From Sulfurospirillum arcachonense (GTDB taxonomy: Bacteria; Campylobacterota; Campylobacteria; Campylobacterales; Sulfurospirillaceae), in assembly GCA_015662785.1 (NCBI GenBank), contig DQTM01000193.1, positions 1 to 19,396 of the forward strand: 19,396 bases of DNA. The letters run 5' to 3'. The translations under genes were made by a program, and so were the position numbers. Positions 7,290 to 14,249 of the stretch are shown here, one piece after another (positions within the stretch are counted from its first letter, which is position 1; every line of letters begins with the position of its first letter). The notes below the pieces were generated by a model that searched no databases, was not told the origin of the DNA, and saw only the letters and a program-made list of their open reading frames with translations.

Positions 7290-7910
7290 ATGAAACTTTG
7301 TGTATTTGATTTTGACTCAACACTTATGGATGGTGAGACTATAGACTTTTTTGCTTCAAAAATTGGAGTAGAAGAGGAGGTCTCTAAGATAACAGAACTT
7401 GCAATGCAAGGAGAGTTAGATTTTTTTGAGAGTCTTACAACTAGAGTAAAATTGTTAAAAGGACTTGATTCAAAAGTAGTTGATGAAGTTTGTAAAAATT
7501 TACCCTATATGAACGGAGCTAAAGAGGCTATAGCAGGTCTTAAAGCAAAAGGCTATAAGGTAGTTGTATTTAGTGGCGGTTTTAGAAATGCTACAGGATA
7601 TGCAAAAGATATTTTAGGTTATGATATTGACTTTTCAAATGTTCTACATGTAAAGAAAGGAAAGCTTACAGGAGAAGTTGGAGGTGACATGATGTTTGAT
7701 TTCTCAAAAGGCGATATGATGCAAAGACTCCAGAAGTTTTTGGGAGTTAGTAAAGCAGATACTATAGCAGTAGGAGATGGAGCAAATGACCGTTCTATGT
7801 TTGCTCATGCTGATTTGAGAGTGGCATTTTGTGCAAAAGATATTCTAAAAAAAGAAGCAAATGTTATAATAGATAAAAAAGATATGAAACTGTTATTGGA
7901 GTATGTATAA
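7290..7910 (+). CDS. serB: Phosphoserine phosphatase SerB
   Basis: SerB removes phosphate from O-phosphoserine in the last step of serine synthesis. It is a HAD-superfamily enzyme: motif I is Asp7-Phe-Asp9-Ser-Thr (nucleophile and acid/base), motif II is Ser95 in VVFSGGF, and motif IV is GDGAND (162-167). KKGKLTGEVGG is the usual substrate-side segment of SerB. At 206 aa it is the short form with no N-terminal ACT domain. The ATG has AGGA at 7281-7284. It follows the cheW terminator by 27 nt, so it needs read-through or a promoter I cannot identify. Its stop overlaps the tal start (TAATG). C. jejuni has the same cheW-serB-tal order (from memory). One TACATGTA element (7643) lies inside and another (7264) just upstream. 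Confidence 0.95.
   Translation: MKLCVFDFDSTLMDGETIDFFASKIGVEEEVSKITELAMQGELDFFESLTTRVKLLKGLDSKVVDEVCKNLPYMNGAKEAIAGLKAKGYKVVVFSGGFRNATGYAKDILGYDIDFSNVLHVKKGKLTGEVGGDMMFDFSKGDMMQRLQKFLGVSKADTIAVGDGANDRSMFAHADLRVAFCAKDILKKEANVIIDKKDMKLLLEYV
7643..7654 (-). repeat. TACATGTA element, exact reverse copy, in serB
   Basis: Exact copy, core at 7645-7652, read as Leu-His-Val-Lys just before KGKLTGEV. Confidence 0.85.
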
Positions 7911-8869
7911 TGTATGGTGTTAAAAACTTTTCACTTTGGTGTGATTTTGTAGAGAGAGATTTTTTAAAGGGTGAGTTTGTTGAGTTGTTAGATAAAAATG
8001 TTTTTAATGGAGCTACTAGTAATCCTTCTATTTTTAAAGCTGCATTTTTAACATCACCAGCTTATCAAGATGATAGAAAAAAATTAAAAGATTTAGATTC
8101 TAAAGCAGTATATGAAAAACTAGCTATCGAAGATATAAAAAGAGCTGCACTTGCGATGCAAGATTTATATGAAAATAGTAATGATGGTTTTATATCTATT
8201 GAGGTTGACCCAACACTGTGTGATGATGCAAATGGAACAATCGAAGAAGGGAAAAGGCTTTTCCAAGAGATTGGTAAAAAGAATGTTATGATAAAAGTAC
8301 CAGCAACAAAAGCTGGATATATTGCTATGGAAGAGTTAATGAAAAGTGGCATAAATGTAAATGCAACTCTAATTTTTTCACCTACTCAAGCAAAAGAGTG
8401 TATGGAAGCTTTTAAAAGAGCCAACAACAAAGAACCTAAAGGCGTTGTAAGTGTTTTTGTTAGTAGATTTGATAGTAAATTAGATAAACAAATAAAAACT
8501 TTTGGAATGAAAACGGCAAAGATAGGCATTTATAATGCAATAAAAATTTATGATTTGATAGAAGCATATAATTTGTCAAATATTAGAACACTTTTTGCAA
8601 GTACAGGTGTAAAAAGTAAAGATTTGGAAACAGATTATTATATAAAAGAGCTTCTGTTTAAAAATGCAGTAAACACTGCACCACTTGGAACAATCAAAGC
8701 TTTTATGAGTACAAAAGCAGTTGAAAAAGAGCCAACGGATGAGTATAAAGATTATTTTAAAGATCTTGAAAAACATGGCATTGATATGAAAAAGGCTTAT
8801 GATGAGCTTTTAGAAGATGGATTGACATCATTTAAAGATGCATTTAGGCAGATACTAAAGGAGTTGTAG
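7910..8869 (+). CDS. tal: Transaldolase
   Basis: Transaldolase moves a three-carbon dihydroxyacetone unit between sugar phosphates in the non-oxidative pentose phosphate pathway, via a Schiff base on lysine. Family blocks are clear: ATSNPSIFKAA near the N-terminus, SIEVDPTLCDDANGTIEEGK, the catalytic Lys129 in MIKVPATKAG, then INVNATLIFSPTQA, FVSRFD and ASTGVKS. The 319-aa length is in the range of the longer transaldolases rather than the roughly 215-aa fructose-6-phosphate aldolase type. The start overlaps the serB stop by 1 nt, so the two are probably translationally coupled. No TACATGTA element is present. Confidence 0.94.
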   Translation: MYGVKNFSLWCDFVERDFLKGEFVELLDKNVFNGATSNPSIFKAAFLTSPAYQDDRKKLKDLDSKAVYEKLAIEDIKRAALAMQDLYENSNDGFISIEVDPTLCDDANGTIEEGKRLFQEIGKKNVMIKVPATKAGYIAMEELMKSGINVNATLIFSPTQAKECMEAFKRANNKEPKGVVSVFVSRFDSKLDKQIKTFGMKTAKIGIYNAIKIYDLIEAYNLSNIRTLFASTGVKSKDLETDYYIKELLFKNAVNTAPLGTIKAFMSTKAVEKEPTDEYKDYFKDLEKHGIDMKKAYDELLEDGLTSFKDAFRQILKEL

Positions 8870-8870
8870 C

Positions 8871-10049
8871 ATGGCAGTTAATGTTGATGTAGAATCGCTA
8901 ACCTTCGAGATGACAAAAAGGCTTAGATTTTATCTAAGTAAATTAGTAGAGCATGAGGGAAGTGATCTTCATATAAAAAGTGGAACAAATATAAGAGGGC
9001 GAATAAATGGTGAGATAGTCTCTATGTCAAAAGAAATTCTTACACATGAGGATGGCTTGACTTTAGCAAAAGAGCTTTTAAGAGGAAGATTTAATGAGTT
9101 AGTTGAGAAGAAAAATCTTGATTTTACTTTTAAACTTAATGATGAATACCGCTTTCGTGTAAATCTATTTTTTCAAGTTGATGGTGTTTCAGGAGTTTTT
9201 CGTACGATTCCCATGACTATGCCAACAGTTGAATCTTTGAAACTACCTGAAGTGTTAAACAGTTTTTGCAATATTTCTCGAGGACTTGTTTTGGTAACTG
9301 GACCTACGGGAAGTGGTAAAACAACAACCCTTGCATCACTAATTAATCAGATAAATTTAACTCAAAGAAAGCACATTATCACGATTGAAGACCCAGTAGA
9401 GTTTGTTTATAAAGATGCTTTGAGTATAGTAAATCAAAGAGCTGTTGGACAAGATGCCATTAGTTTTGGTGACTCTCTTAGAGCGGCTCTTCGTGAAGAT
9501 CCAGATGTGATACTAGTGGGTGAGATGAGAGACTTGGAGACAATAGAGACTGCAATGCATGCAGCAGAAACGGGACACTTAGTTCTCTCAACTCTGCACA
9601 CTCTTGATGCAAAAGAGACTATAGGTCGTATAGTGGGAATGTTCCCAGGAAATGAACAAAATAGAATCAAAATGTCACTTGCTTCAGTTTTACAAGGTGT
9701 TGTTTCTCAAAGACTTGTAAAAACAGTTGATGGTGGAAGAATTGCAGCTGTTGAAGTGTTAGTTAAAAACTCTAGAATAGAGACACTCATTCTTGAAGGG
9801 CGTGATGGAGAGATTCCAGATGCTTTAAAAGAGGGGAAAGATGTATACAAATCACAAACATTTGACCAAGCACTTTTAGACCTTTATGCAAGTGGAAAAA
9901 TTTCAAAAGCAGAAGCATTAAATGGAGCAACAAGTAGAAATGACTTGCTTATGGTATTAGAGTTTTATGAGGCTGAGAAAAAAGTATCTAAGGGTGAAGA
10001 GAAGTCGTATATTGAAGAAGATAAAGATATAATTGGTTTAAAACAGTAA
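8871..10049 (+). CDS. pilT: PilT/PilU-family type IV pilus retraction ATPase
   Basis: PilT-type hexameric ATPases drive disassembly of type IV pili, which powers twitching and pulls DNA to the cell surface during natural transformation. The N-terminal domain has the family opening SDLHIKSG and GRINGEIV. Walker A is GPTGSGKTTT with Lys150. The Asp-box segment TIEDPVEFVYK, Walker B DPDVILVGEMRDLETI and the His box AGHLVLSTLHT follow. The 392-aa length fits PilT/PilU and is too short for the PilB extension ATPase. The C-terminus is Lys/Glu-rich. Discrimination between PilT and PilU is not secure. AAAGGAG inside the end of tal sits 7 nt before the ATG. It lies between two gene blocks that are conserved in Campylobacter, which has no PilT. 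Confidence 0.88.
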   Translation: MAVNVDVESLTFEMTKRLRFYLSKLVEHEGSDLHIKSGTNIRGRINGEIVSMSKEILTHEDGLTLAKELLRGRFNELVEKKNLDFTFKLNDEYRFRVNLFFQVDGVSGVFRTIPMTMPTVESLKLPEVLNSFCNISRGLVLVTGPTGSGKTTTLASLINQINLTQRKHIITIEDPVEFVYKDALSIVNQRAVGQDAISFGDSLRAALREDPDVILVGEMRDLETIETAMHAAETGHLVLSTLHTLDAKETIGRIVGMFPGNEQNRIKMSLASVLQGVVSQRLVKTVDGGRIAAVEVLVKNSRIETLILEGRDGEIPDALKEGKDVYKSQTFDQALLDLYASGKISKAEALNGATSRNDLLMVLEFYEAEKKVSKGEEKSYIEEDKDIIGLKQ

Positions 10050-10059
10050 TGTTTAAGCT

Positions 10060-10074
10060 GCTTTTTAGTATAAT
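10060..10074 (+). promoter_or_regulatory. Housekeeping promoter for rplY-pth-permease
   Basis: A T-rich tract followed by AG and a perfect TATAAT (10069-10074) matches the sigma-70 promoter type of Campylobacter and Helicobacter, which lacks a fixed -35 and uses a T-rich stretch before the -10. Transcription would begin near 10081, giving a leader of about 23 nt that contains AAAAAGGA ahead of the rplY ATG. It lies in the 54-nt gap after pilT. Confidence 0.65.
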
Positions 10075-10103
10075 CTGTCCTTAAATTTTTAAAAAGGACA
10101 GAA

Positions 10104-10640
10104 ATGTTAGAAGGTATTATTAGAGAGAGTATTGACAAACAAGCTACTAAAGTTTTGAGAAAAGATGGTTTTCTAATTGCTAACATTTATGGAAAAGGCG
10201 TTGAGAACATCAATGCTGCGTTTAAATCAAACGAATTCATAAGAGCAGTGAAAAACAAAACATCTTTAACTTTCCCAGTTACAGTAGCAGGGACTGAGTA
10301 TAAAGTAGTTATTCAAGATTATCAAAAGCATCCTGTAACAAGTGATCTTTTACATGTAGATTTACGTGTTGTTTTAGACGGAGTAGTTTCAAAGTATTTG
10401 ATTCCAGTTAAAACAGAAGGAATTCCTATTGGAGTTAAGAATAAGGGTATCCTTATTAATTCTAAAAAACGTCTTTTAGTTAAGTGTTCTGGTGAAAACT
10501 TACCAAATAGCTTTACTTTAGATGTAAGTAACTTAGATGTTGGTAATTCTATTTTGATTCGTGATATAGATGTTCCTGCGAACGTAACAATCATGGAAGA
10601 AGATAGAGTTGCAGTAGCTGGAGTTATAAAAGCTAAGTAG
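10104..10640 (+). CDS. rplY: 50S ribosomal protein bL25 (long CTC form)
   Basis: bL25 binds 5S rRNA in the central protuberance of the large ribosomal subunit. The N-terminal RNA-binding domain (about 1-92) includes LIANIYGKG and ends in the conserved HPVTSDLLHVDLRVV block. The C-terminal TL5/CTC domain (about 95-178) contains VPVKTEGIPIGVKNKG-like sequence (here IPVKTEGIPIGVKNKG) and ends EDRVAVAGVIKAK. The 178-aa length matches the two-domain form. Its TACATGTA element (10349) encodes the Leu-His-Val-Asp where bL25 proteins normally have a His-Val-Asp, so here the DNA element coincides with residues already conserved in the family. The ATG has a good AAAAAGGA upstream. pth starts 2 nt after the stop. 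Confidence 0.95.
   Translation: MLEGIIRESIDKQATKVLRKDGFLIANIYGKGVENINAAFKSNEFIRAVKNKTSLTFPVTVAGTEYKVVIQDYQKHPVTSDLLHVDLRVVLDGVVSKYLIPVKTEGIPIGVKNKGILINSKKRLLVKCSGENLPNSFTLDVSNLDVGNSILIRDIDVPANVTIMEEDRVAVAGVIKAK
10349..10360 (+). repeat. TACATGTA element, exact, in rplY
   Basis: Exact forward copy, core at 10351-10358, read as Leu-His-Val-Asp, which coincides with residues normally conserved in bL25. Confidence 0.8.
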
Positions 10641-10642
10641 CA

Positions 10643-11215
10643 ATGACTCTCATTGTAGGACTTGGTAATCCAGATTCCAAATACAAAAACAACCGACATA
10701 ATGTTGGTTTTATGGTCATCGACAAATTAGTTGATGACCATAATTGTACTCACATAAACAAAGCACCTTTTAGAGGTGAACTTTACAAATCAAAAGATAT
10801 ACTTTTTTTAAAACCACATACATATATGAATCTCTCAGGAGATAGTGTAAGAGCTGTAAGTGATTACTACAAGCCTGAACGTATCATAGTTATTCATGAT
10901 GATTTAGATTTGCCTTTTGGAACGCTTCGTTACAAAATAGGTGGTGGTCATGGAGGACATAATGGACTTCGTTCTATTGATGCTCATGTTGGTAAAGATT
11001 ACTATCGCACGCGCATTGGTATTGGTAAACCAGACAATAAAGGCGATGTAGCCAATTATGTTTTGTCTGATTTCCCAAAATCACAAAAAGAGACTCTTGA
11101 AGAAATTTTAGATATAGCGCTTAAAGCAACTAAAGGGCTTATAAATGAAGAGTTAAGTACAATCTCTTCAAAGTACACATTGAAAAAGAATTTAAGTGAT
11201 GGGCAGAAGCAATGA
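10643..11215 (+). CDS. pth: Peptidyl-tRNA hydrolase Pth
   Basis: Pth cleaves peptides from prematurely released peptidyl-tRNA, recycling tRNA. Signatures: VGLGNPDSKYKNNRHNVGF with catalytic His19 and Asn9, FLKPHTYMNLSG, and VIHDDLDLPFGTLRYK with Asp86 in the position equivalent to the catalytic Asp of E. coli Pth, then GGGHGGHNGLRSI and RTRIGIGKP. The 190-aa length is typical. rplY-pth pairing is common in bacteria and fits a translation operon. The stop overlaps the next start (ATGA at 11212-11215). Early in the gene two adjacent inverted repeats (10691-10709 and 10713-10740) could fold in the mRNA. Confidence 0.97.
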   Translation: MTLIVGLGNPDSKYKNNRHNVGFMVIDKLVDDHNCTHINKAPFRGELYKSKDILFLKPHTYMNLSGDSVRAVSDYYKPERIIVIHDDLDLPFGTLRYKIGGGHGGHNGLRSIDAHVGKDYYRTRIGIGKPDNKGDVANYVLSDFPKSQKETLEEILDIALKATKGLINEELSTISSKYTLKKNLSDGQKQ

Positions 11216-12273
11216 AACTGTATCAAAAGTACATAATTTTTAATTATCTAAAAAACTTTTTTATTATATTTTTATCGTTAGAGTTTTTTTATGTGGGTAT
11301 TGATGTCTTATCAAATTATAAAAATTTTCCTGATTCCGCAAACTTACAATTGCTCTATGTAGTTTTTAAAACACTTGATGCTGTTAACTATTCTGTTCCT
11401 CTTTCTATTGTTTTTGCAATGATTGTAACAAAGTTTGGAATGATAAAATCAAATGAATTAGTTACCTTGTATGCAATAGGAATTACTAAAAAATCTGTTG
11501 TTAAACCACTGTTTTTTTCAGCTTTAACTATCTCTTTTATCTACATAAGTCTTAACTTCACCTCTTTTGCTTACGCTTATGAGTACAGTAGAAATTTACT
11601 CAAATACAGTACAATCGCTACAAATTCGACTGGACTATTTTTAAAAAATGATAATAAATATATCTATTTTAAAAAACTAGACCCAATCAAAAAACAAGCT
11701 ACAGGGATTAAAATCTTCAGTGTTAGAGATAATAATTTAGACCAAATCATATCTGCAAAAACAGGTTATTTTCATGAAGATAGTTGGGTTTTAAAAGATG
11801 TAACTATAAAAACAAAACCAAAAGTAAAATCAATAAGTGATAAAGGTTTTACTTTGGTAAAGCAAGACAAATATGTAACTCTAAAAGACTTTAGACCAAA
11901 GATTATAGAGAATATTCACAAAGGTGAATATAACATGTCTATTATTGATACTATTGATGCTCTTAGTTTTTTTGCTTCACAAGATATTAATCTTGACCGT
12001 GTAAAAACACTGCTCTATTCCCATCTACTTTTTCCTCTATTCGCACCACTTTTGGTAATAATTCTGTTTTATAGATTACCAATTAGTAGTAGATTTTTTA
12101 ATGTGACATTTTTAAGTTTTGTCTTTATATTTATAACTCTTTCTACTTGGGGACTTTTGTTTATTCTTACTAAACTTTCATCAACTTCTGTAATTTTTCC
12201 AGAACTTGGGGTGATTTTACCCATATCTCTCTTGGGATTTTATGCTCTGAGGCAGTACTACAAAGAAAATTAA
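11212..12273 (+). CDS. LptF/LptG-family (YjgP/YjgQ) permease
   Basis: LptF and LptG form the membrane part of the ABC transporter that extracts lipopolysaccharide from the inner membrane for transport to the cell surface. The N-terminus MKLYQKYIIFNYLKNFF is typical of the family. Hydrophobic segments lie at about 10-32, 52-72, 97-122, 265-285, 295-320 and 325-345. That gives six membrane spans, with a large beta-rich periplasmic part (about 125-255) between the third and fourth, the family topology. The conserved segment KSNELVTLYAIGITKKSVVKP corresponds to the cytoplasmic coupling helix that contacts the ATPase LptB. The 353-aa length is normal. I cannot decide between LptF and LptG. It overlaps pth by 4 nt. 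It suits the lipid A genes at the start of the window functionally. Confidence 0.85.
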   Translation: MKLYQKYIIFNYLKNFFIIFLSLEFFYVGIDVLSNYKNFPDSANLQLLYVVFKTLDAVNYSVPLSIVFAMIVTKFGMIKSNELVTLYAIGITKKSVVKPLFFSALTISFIYISLNFTSFAYAYEYSRNLLKYSTIATNSTGLFLKNDNKYIYFKKLDPIKKQATGIKIFSVRDNNLDQIISAKTGYFHEDSWVLKDVTIKTKPKVKSISDKGFTLVKQDKYVTLKDFRPKIIENIHKGEYNMSIIDTIDALSFFASQDINLDRVKTLLYSHLLFPLFAPLLVIILFYRLPISSRFFNVTFLSFVFIFITLSTWGLLFILTKLSSTSVIFPELGVILPISLLGFYALRQYYKEN

Positions 12274-12274
12274 T

Positions 12275-12291
12275 CTATTTTTAGATAAAAT
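12275..12291 (+). promoter_or_regulatory. Possible promoter for lysA-HAD-pheA
   Basis: The gap after the permease gene contains a T-rich run followed by AGATAAAAT, giving a -10 of the form TAAAAT at 12286-12291. This resembles the T-tract plus -10 arrangement of Campylobacterota promoters. Initiation near 12298 would give a leader of about 24 nt with AAGG ahead of lysA. No terminator is visible in the 48-nt gap, so read-through from pth is equally possible. Confidence 0.35.
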
Positions 12292-12321
12292 AAGTCTATT
12301 TAAGAAATAAGGCTTATAGTA

Positions 12322-13518
12322 ATGTATAAAGATTTAGCAAACAAGTATGGTACACCACTCTACGTGTACGATTTTAATCACATAGAAAAACAATTTATAA
12401 AACTAAAAGAGGCTTTTAAAGCAAGAAAATCTTTAGTGTGTTACGCAGTAAAAGCAAACTCAAACTTATCAGTATTAAAACACTTAAAAGATCTTGGAGC
12501 TGGGTGTGATTGTGTCTCTATTGGTGAAGTAAAACGTGCTTTACATGTAGGAGTAGCAAGATACAAGATAATCTTTTCAGGTGTTGGAAAAAGAGATGAC
12601 GAGATAAGAGAAGCTCTAAAAGAAGATATCTTGATGATAAACCTAGAGAGTGAAGAAGAGATGGGAAGAGTAGAACTTATTGCCAAAGAGCTTGGAATAA
12701 AAGCAAGAATAAGCATAAGAGTAAACCCAAATATAGATGCAAAAACTCATCCATATATCTCAACAGGACTTCACGATAACAAGTTTGGTGTAGATGTTGA
12801 TAATGCAAAAAGAATGTACATAAAAGCAAAAAATTCTGAAAACCTAATTCCAGTTGGAATTCATTTCCATATAGGAAGCCAAATAACTGAGCTTGAACCA
12901 TTCCGAGAGGCGGCTAAAGTAGTTTCTGATTTGGTAAGAAACTTACAATCACTAAAAATAGATATAAAGTTTTTTGATGTTGGTGGTGGAGTTGGCATAG
13001 ACTACGAGGGTGAAGAGACAATAAATCTTTATGACTACTCACAAGCTATATTTGAAAACCTAACAGGACTTGATGTGACACTTACTTGTGAACCAGGTAG
13101 ATTTTTAGTCGGAAATAGTGGGGTCTTTTTGACAAAAGTTCTTTATGAAAAAAACAATGGCAAAAAAAGATTTGTCATAGTTGATGGAGCTATGAATGAC
13201 TTAGGTCGTCCAAGTCTTTACGGGGCATATCACGATATTGAAGTCATAGGTAGCGAGGGCAATGAAAGTAAGACTGACGTAGTTGGACCTGTTTGTGAAA
13301 GTACAGACTTTTTTGCAAAAGATAGAGTTTTACCGCTTACTAAACATGATGATTTGTTAGTTATAAAGAGTGCAGGAGCATACTGTTTTACAATGAGTAG
13401 TAATTACAATACAAGAGCAAGAGTCGCAGAAGTGGCACTCATAGACGGCAAAGACAAACTCATCCGTGAACGTGATAATTTTGAAGATATGATAAAAAAT
13501 GAGGCTAAATGTATCTAA
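12322..13518 (+). CDS. lysA: Diaminopimelate decarboxylase LysA
   Basis: LysA decarboxylates meso-diaminopimelate to lysine using pyridoxal phosphate. It is a fold-type III PLP enzyme: the PLP-binding Lys44 lies in CYAVKANSN, followed by ISIRVNPN, HPYISTGLHDNKFG, GIHFHIGSQ, the phosphate-binding DVGGGVGI, CEPGRFLVGNSG, GPVCESTDFFAKDR with the active-site Cys, and AGAYCFTMSSNYN. The 398-aa length is normal. The start is an ATG with AAGG 9 nt upstream. The last 10 nt overlap the following HAD gene. A one-mismatch TACATGTA element (12540) is read as Leu-His-Val in the first barrel region. Confidence 0.96.
   Translation: MYKDLANKYGTPLYVYDFNHIEKQFIKLKEAFKARKSLVCYAVKANSNLSVLKHLKDLGAGCDCVSIGEVKRALHVGVARYKIIFSGVGKRDDEIREALKEDILMINLESEEEMGRVELIAKELGIKARISIRVNPNIDAKTHPYISTGLHDNKFGVDVDNAKRMYIKAKNSENLIPVGIHFHIGSQITELEPFREAAKVVSDLVRNLQSLKIDIKFFDVGGGVGIDYEGEETINLYDYSQAIFENLTGLDVTLTCEPGRFLVGNSGVFLTKVLYEKNNGKKRFVIVDGAMNDLGRPSLYGAYHDIEVIGSEGNESKTDVVGPVCESTDFFAKDRVLPLTKHDDLLVIKSAGAYCFTMSSNYNTRARVAEVALIDGKDKLIRERDNFEDMIKNEAKCI
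12540..12551 (+). repeat. TACATGTA element, one mismatch, in lysA
   Basis: TTTACATGTAGG, 11 of 12 positions, core at 12542-12549, read as Leu-His-Val-Gly. Confidence 0.7.
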
Positions 13519-14249
13519 TCGACGTACAAGGAACTCTCATAGACGATAAAAATAAAAAGCCTATTAATGGGGCTATAGAGTTTATCAAAAATCTAAAAGA
13601 GCCTTTTGTCGTAGTTACAAATAATACAAAAAAACAAAGTATTGAATTTTATAATTTTTTATTAGATTTAGGTTTTAGTATTCCTGAAAATGCCTATCTT
13701 GATCCATTTATGGTTTTAAAGAACTCTCTACATGTAAAGAGAGTTTGCTGTTTTGGACCAAAAGAGTTTATAGAAGTTGTAGAGTCTCTTGGTTATGAAA
13801 ACACAAATAAAAATCCAGAAGCTATTTTGGTAACAAGTAGTAAAGATTTTGATTCTGAAGATTACGCAAGTATGATTGAAATGGTAATGAGTGGAGCAAA
13901 ACTCATAGGAATGCACGCAACTAGTACATATGCAAAAGATGGTCGCCGTTACGCTGGAGTAGGGGCTATTATGAAGATGGTTTCATATGCCACGGGTAGT
14001 AACTATGAAGTGATTGGCAAACCAAGTAAGGCTTTTTACGAAGAGGCTTTGAAGCTTTTAGATGTAGAGAATTTTGATGATATTGAGATGATAAGTGATG
14101 ATGCAGTAGGTGATTTAGTAGGCATAAAAGAGCTTGGAGCGAAGACAACTTTGGTTTTAAGTGGAAAGTGTAAAAGTGAAGAAGAGGCTCTACATGTAAA
14201 GAGTTTAATTGATAAAATAGTACCAAATATAGGATGTTTAAATGGATAA
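13509..14249 (+). CDS. NagD-like HAD-IIA family hydrolase with altered motif I
   Basis: This is a HAD-superfamily protein of the NagD/CbbY-unlike IIA class, probably a small-molecule phosphatase of unknown substrate. Motif I is Asp5-Val-Gln7-Gly-Thr, with Gln in place of the usual second Asp that acts as acid/base. Motif II is Thr37 in VVVTNNTKK. The motif III lysine is Lys171 in GKPSKAF. Motif IV is SDDAVGDLVGIKELG (196-210), followed by TLVLSGK as in NagD. A IIA cap lies between motifs II and III. The 246-aa length fits. It overlaps lysA by 10 nt and pheA by 8 nt, and C. jejuni has a HAD gene in the same place (from memory). Two TACATGTA elements occur here (13727, 14189), the most in any gene apart from lpxB. 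Confidence 0.85.
   Translation: MYLIDVQGTLIDDKNKKPINGAIEFIKNLKEPFVVVTNNTKKQSIEFYNFLLDLGFSIPENAYLDPFMVLKNSLHVKRVCCFGPKEFIEVVESLGYENTNKNPEAILVTSSKDFDSEDYASMIEMVMSGAKLIGMHATSTYAKDGRRYAGVGAIMKMVSYATGSNYEVIGKPSKAFYEEALKLLDVENFDDIEMISDDAVGDLVGIKELGAKTTLVLSGKCKSEEEALHVKSLIDKIVPNIGCLNG
13727..13738 (-). repeat. TACATGTA element, exact reverse copy, in the HAD gene
   Basis: Exact copy, core at 13729-13736, with extra flanking symmetry (CTCT before, AGAG after). Read as Leu-His-Val-Lys. Confidence 0.85.
14189..14200 (-). repeat. TACATGTA element, exact reverse copy, in the HAD gene
   Basis: Second exact copy in this gene, 462 nt after the first and in the same orientation, core at 14191-14198, read as Leu-His-Val-Lys. 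Confidence 0.85.

Noticed and set aside
10050..10103. Terminator or riboswitch between pilT and rplY
   Set aside because: No stable stem followed by T residues and no structured leader is visible; only a promoter-like sequence is supported.
10322..10699. 125-aa open frame on the minus strand
   Set aside because: It lies opposite rplY and the start of pth, both clear by family motifs, has no ribosome binding site, and its sequence looks like no known protein. It is a frame shadow.
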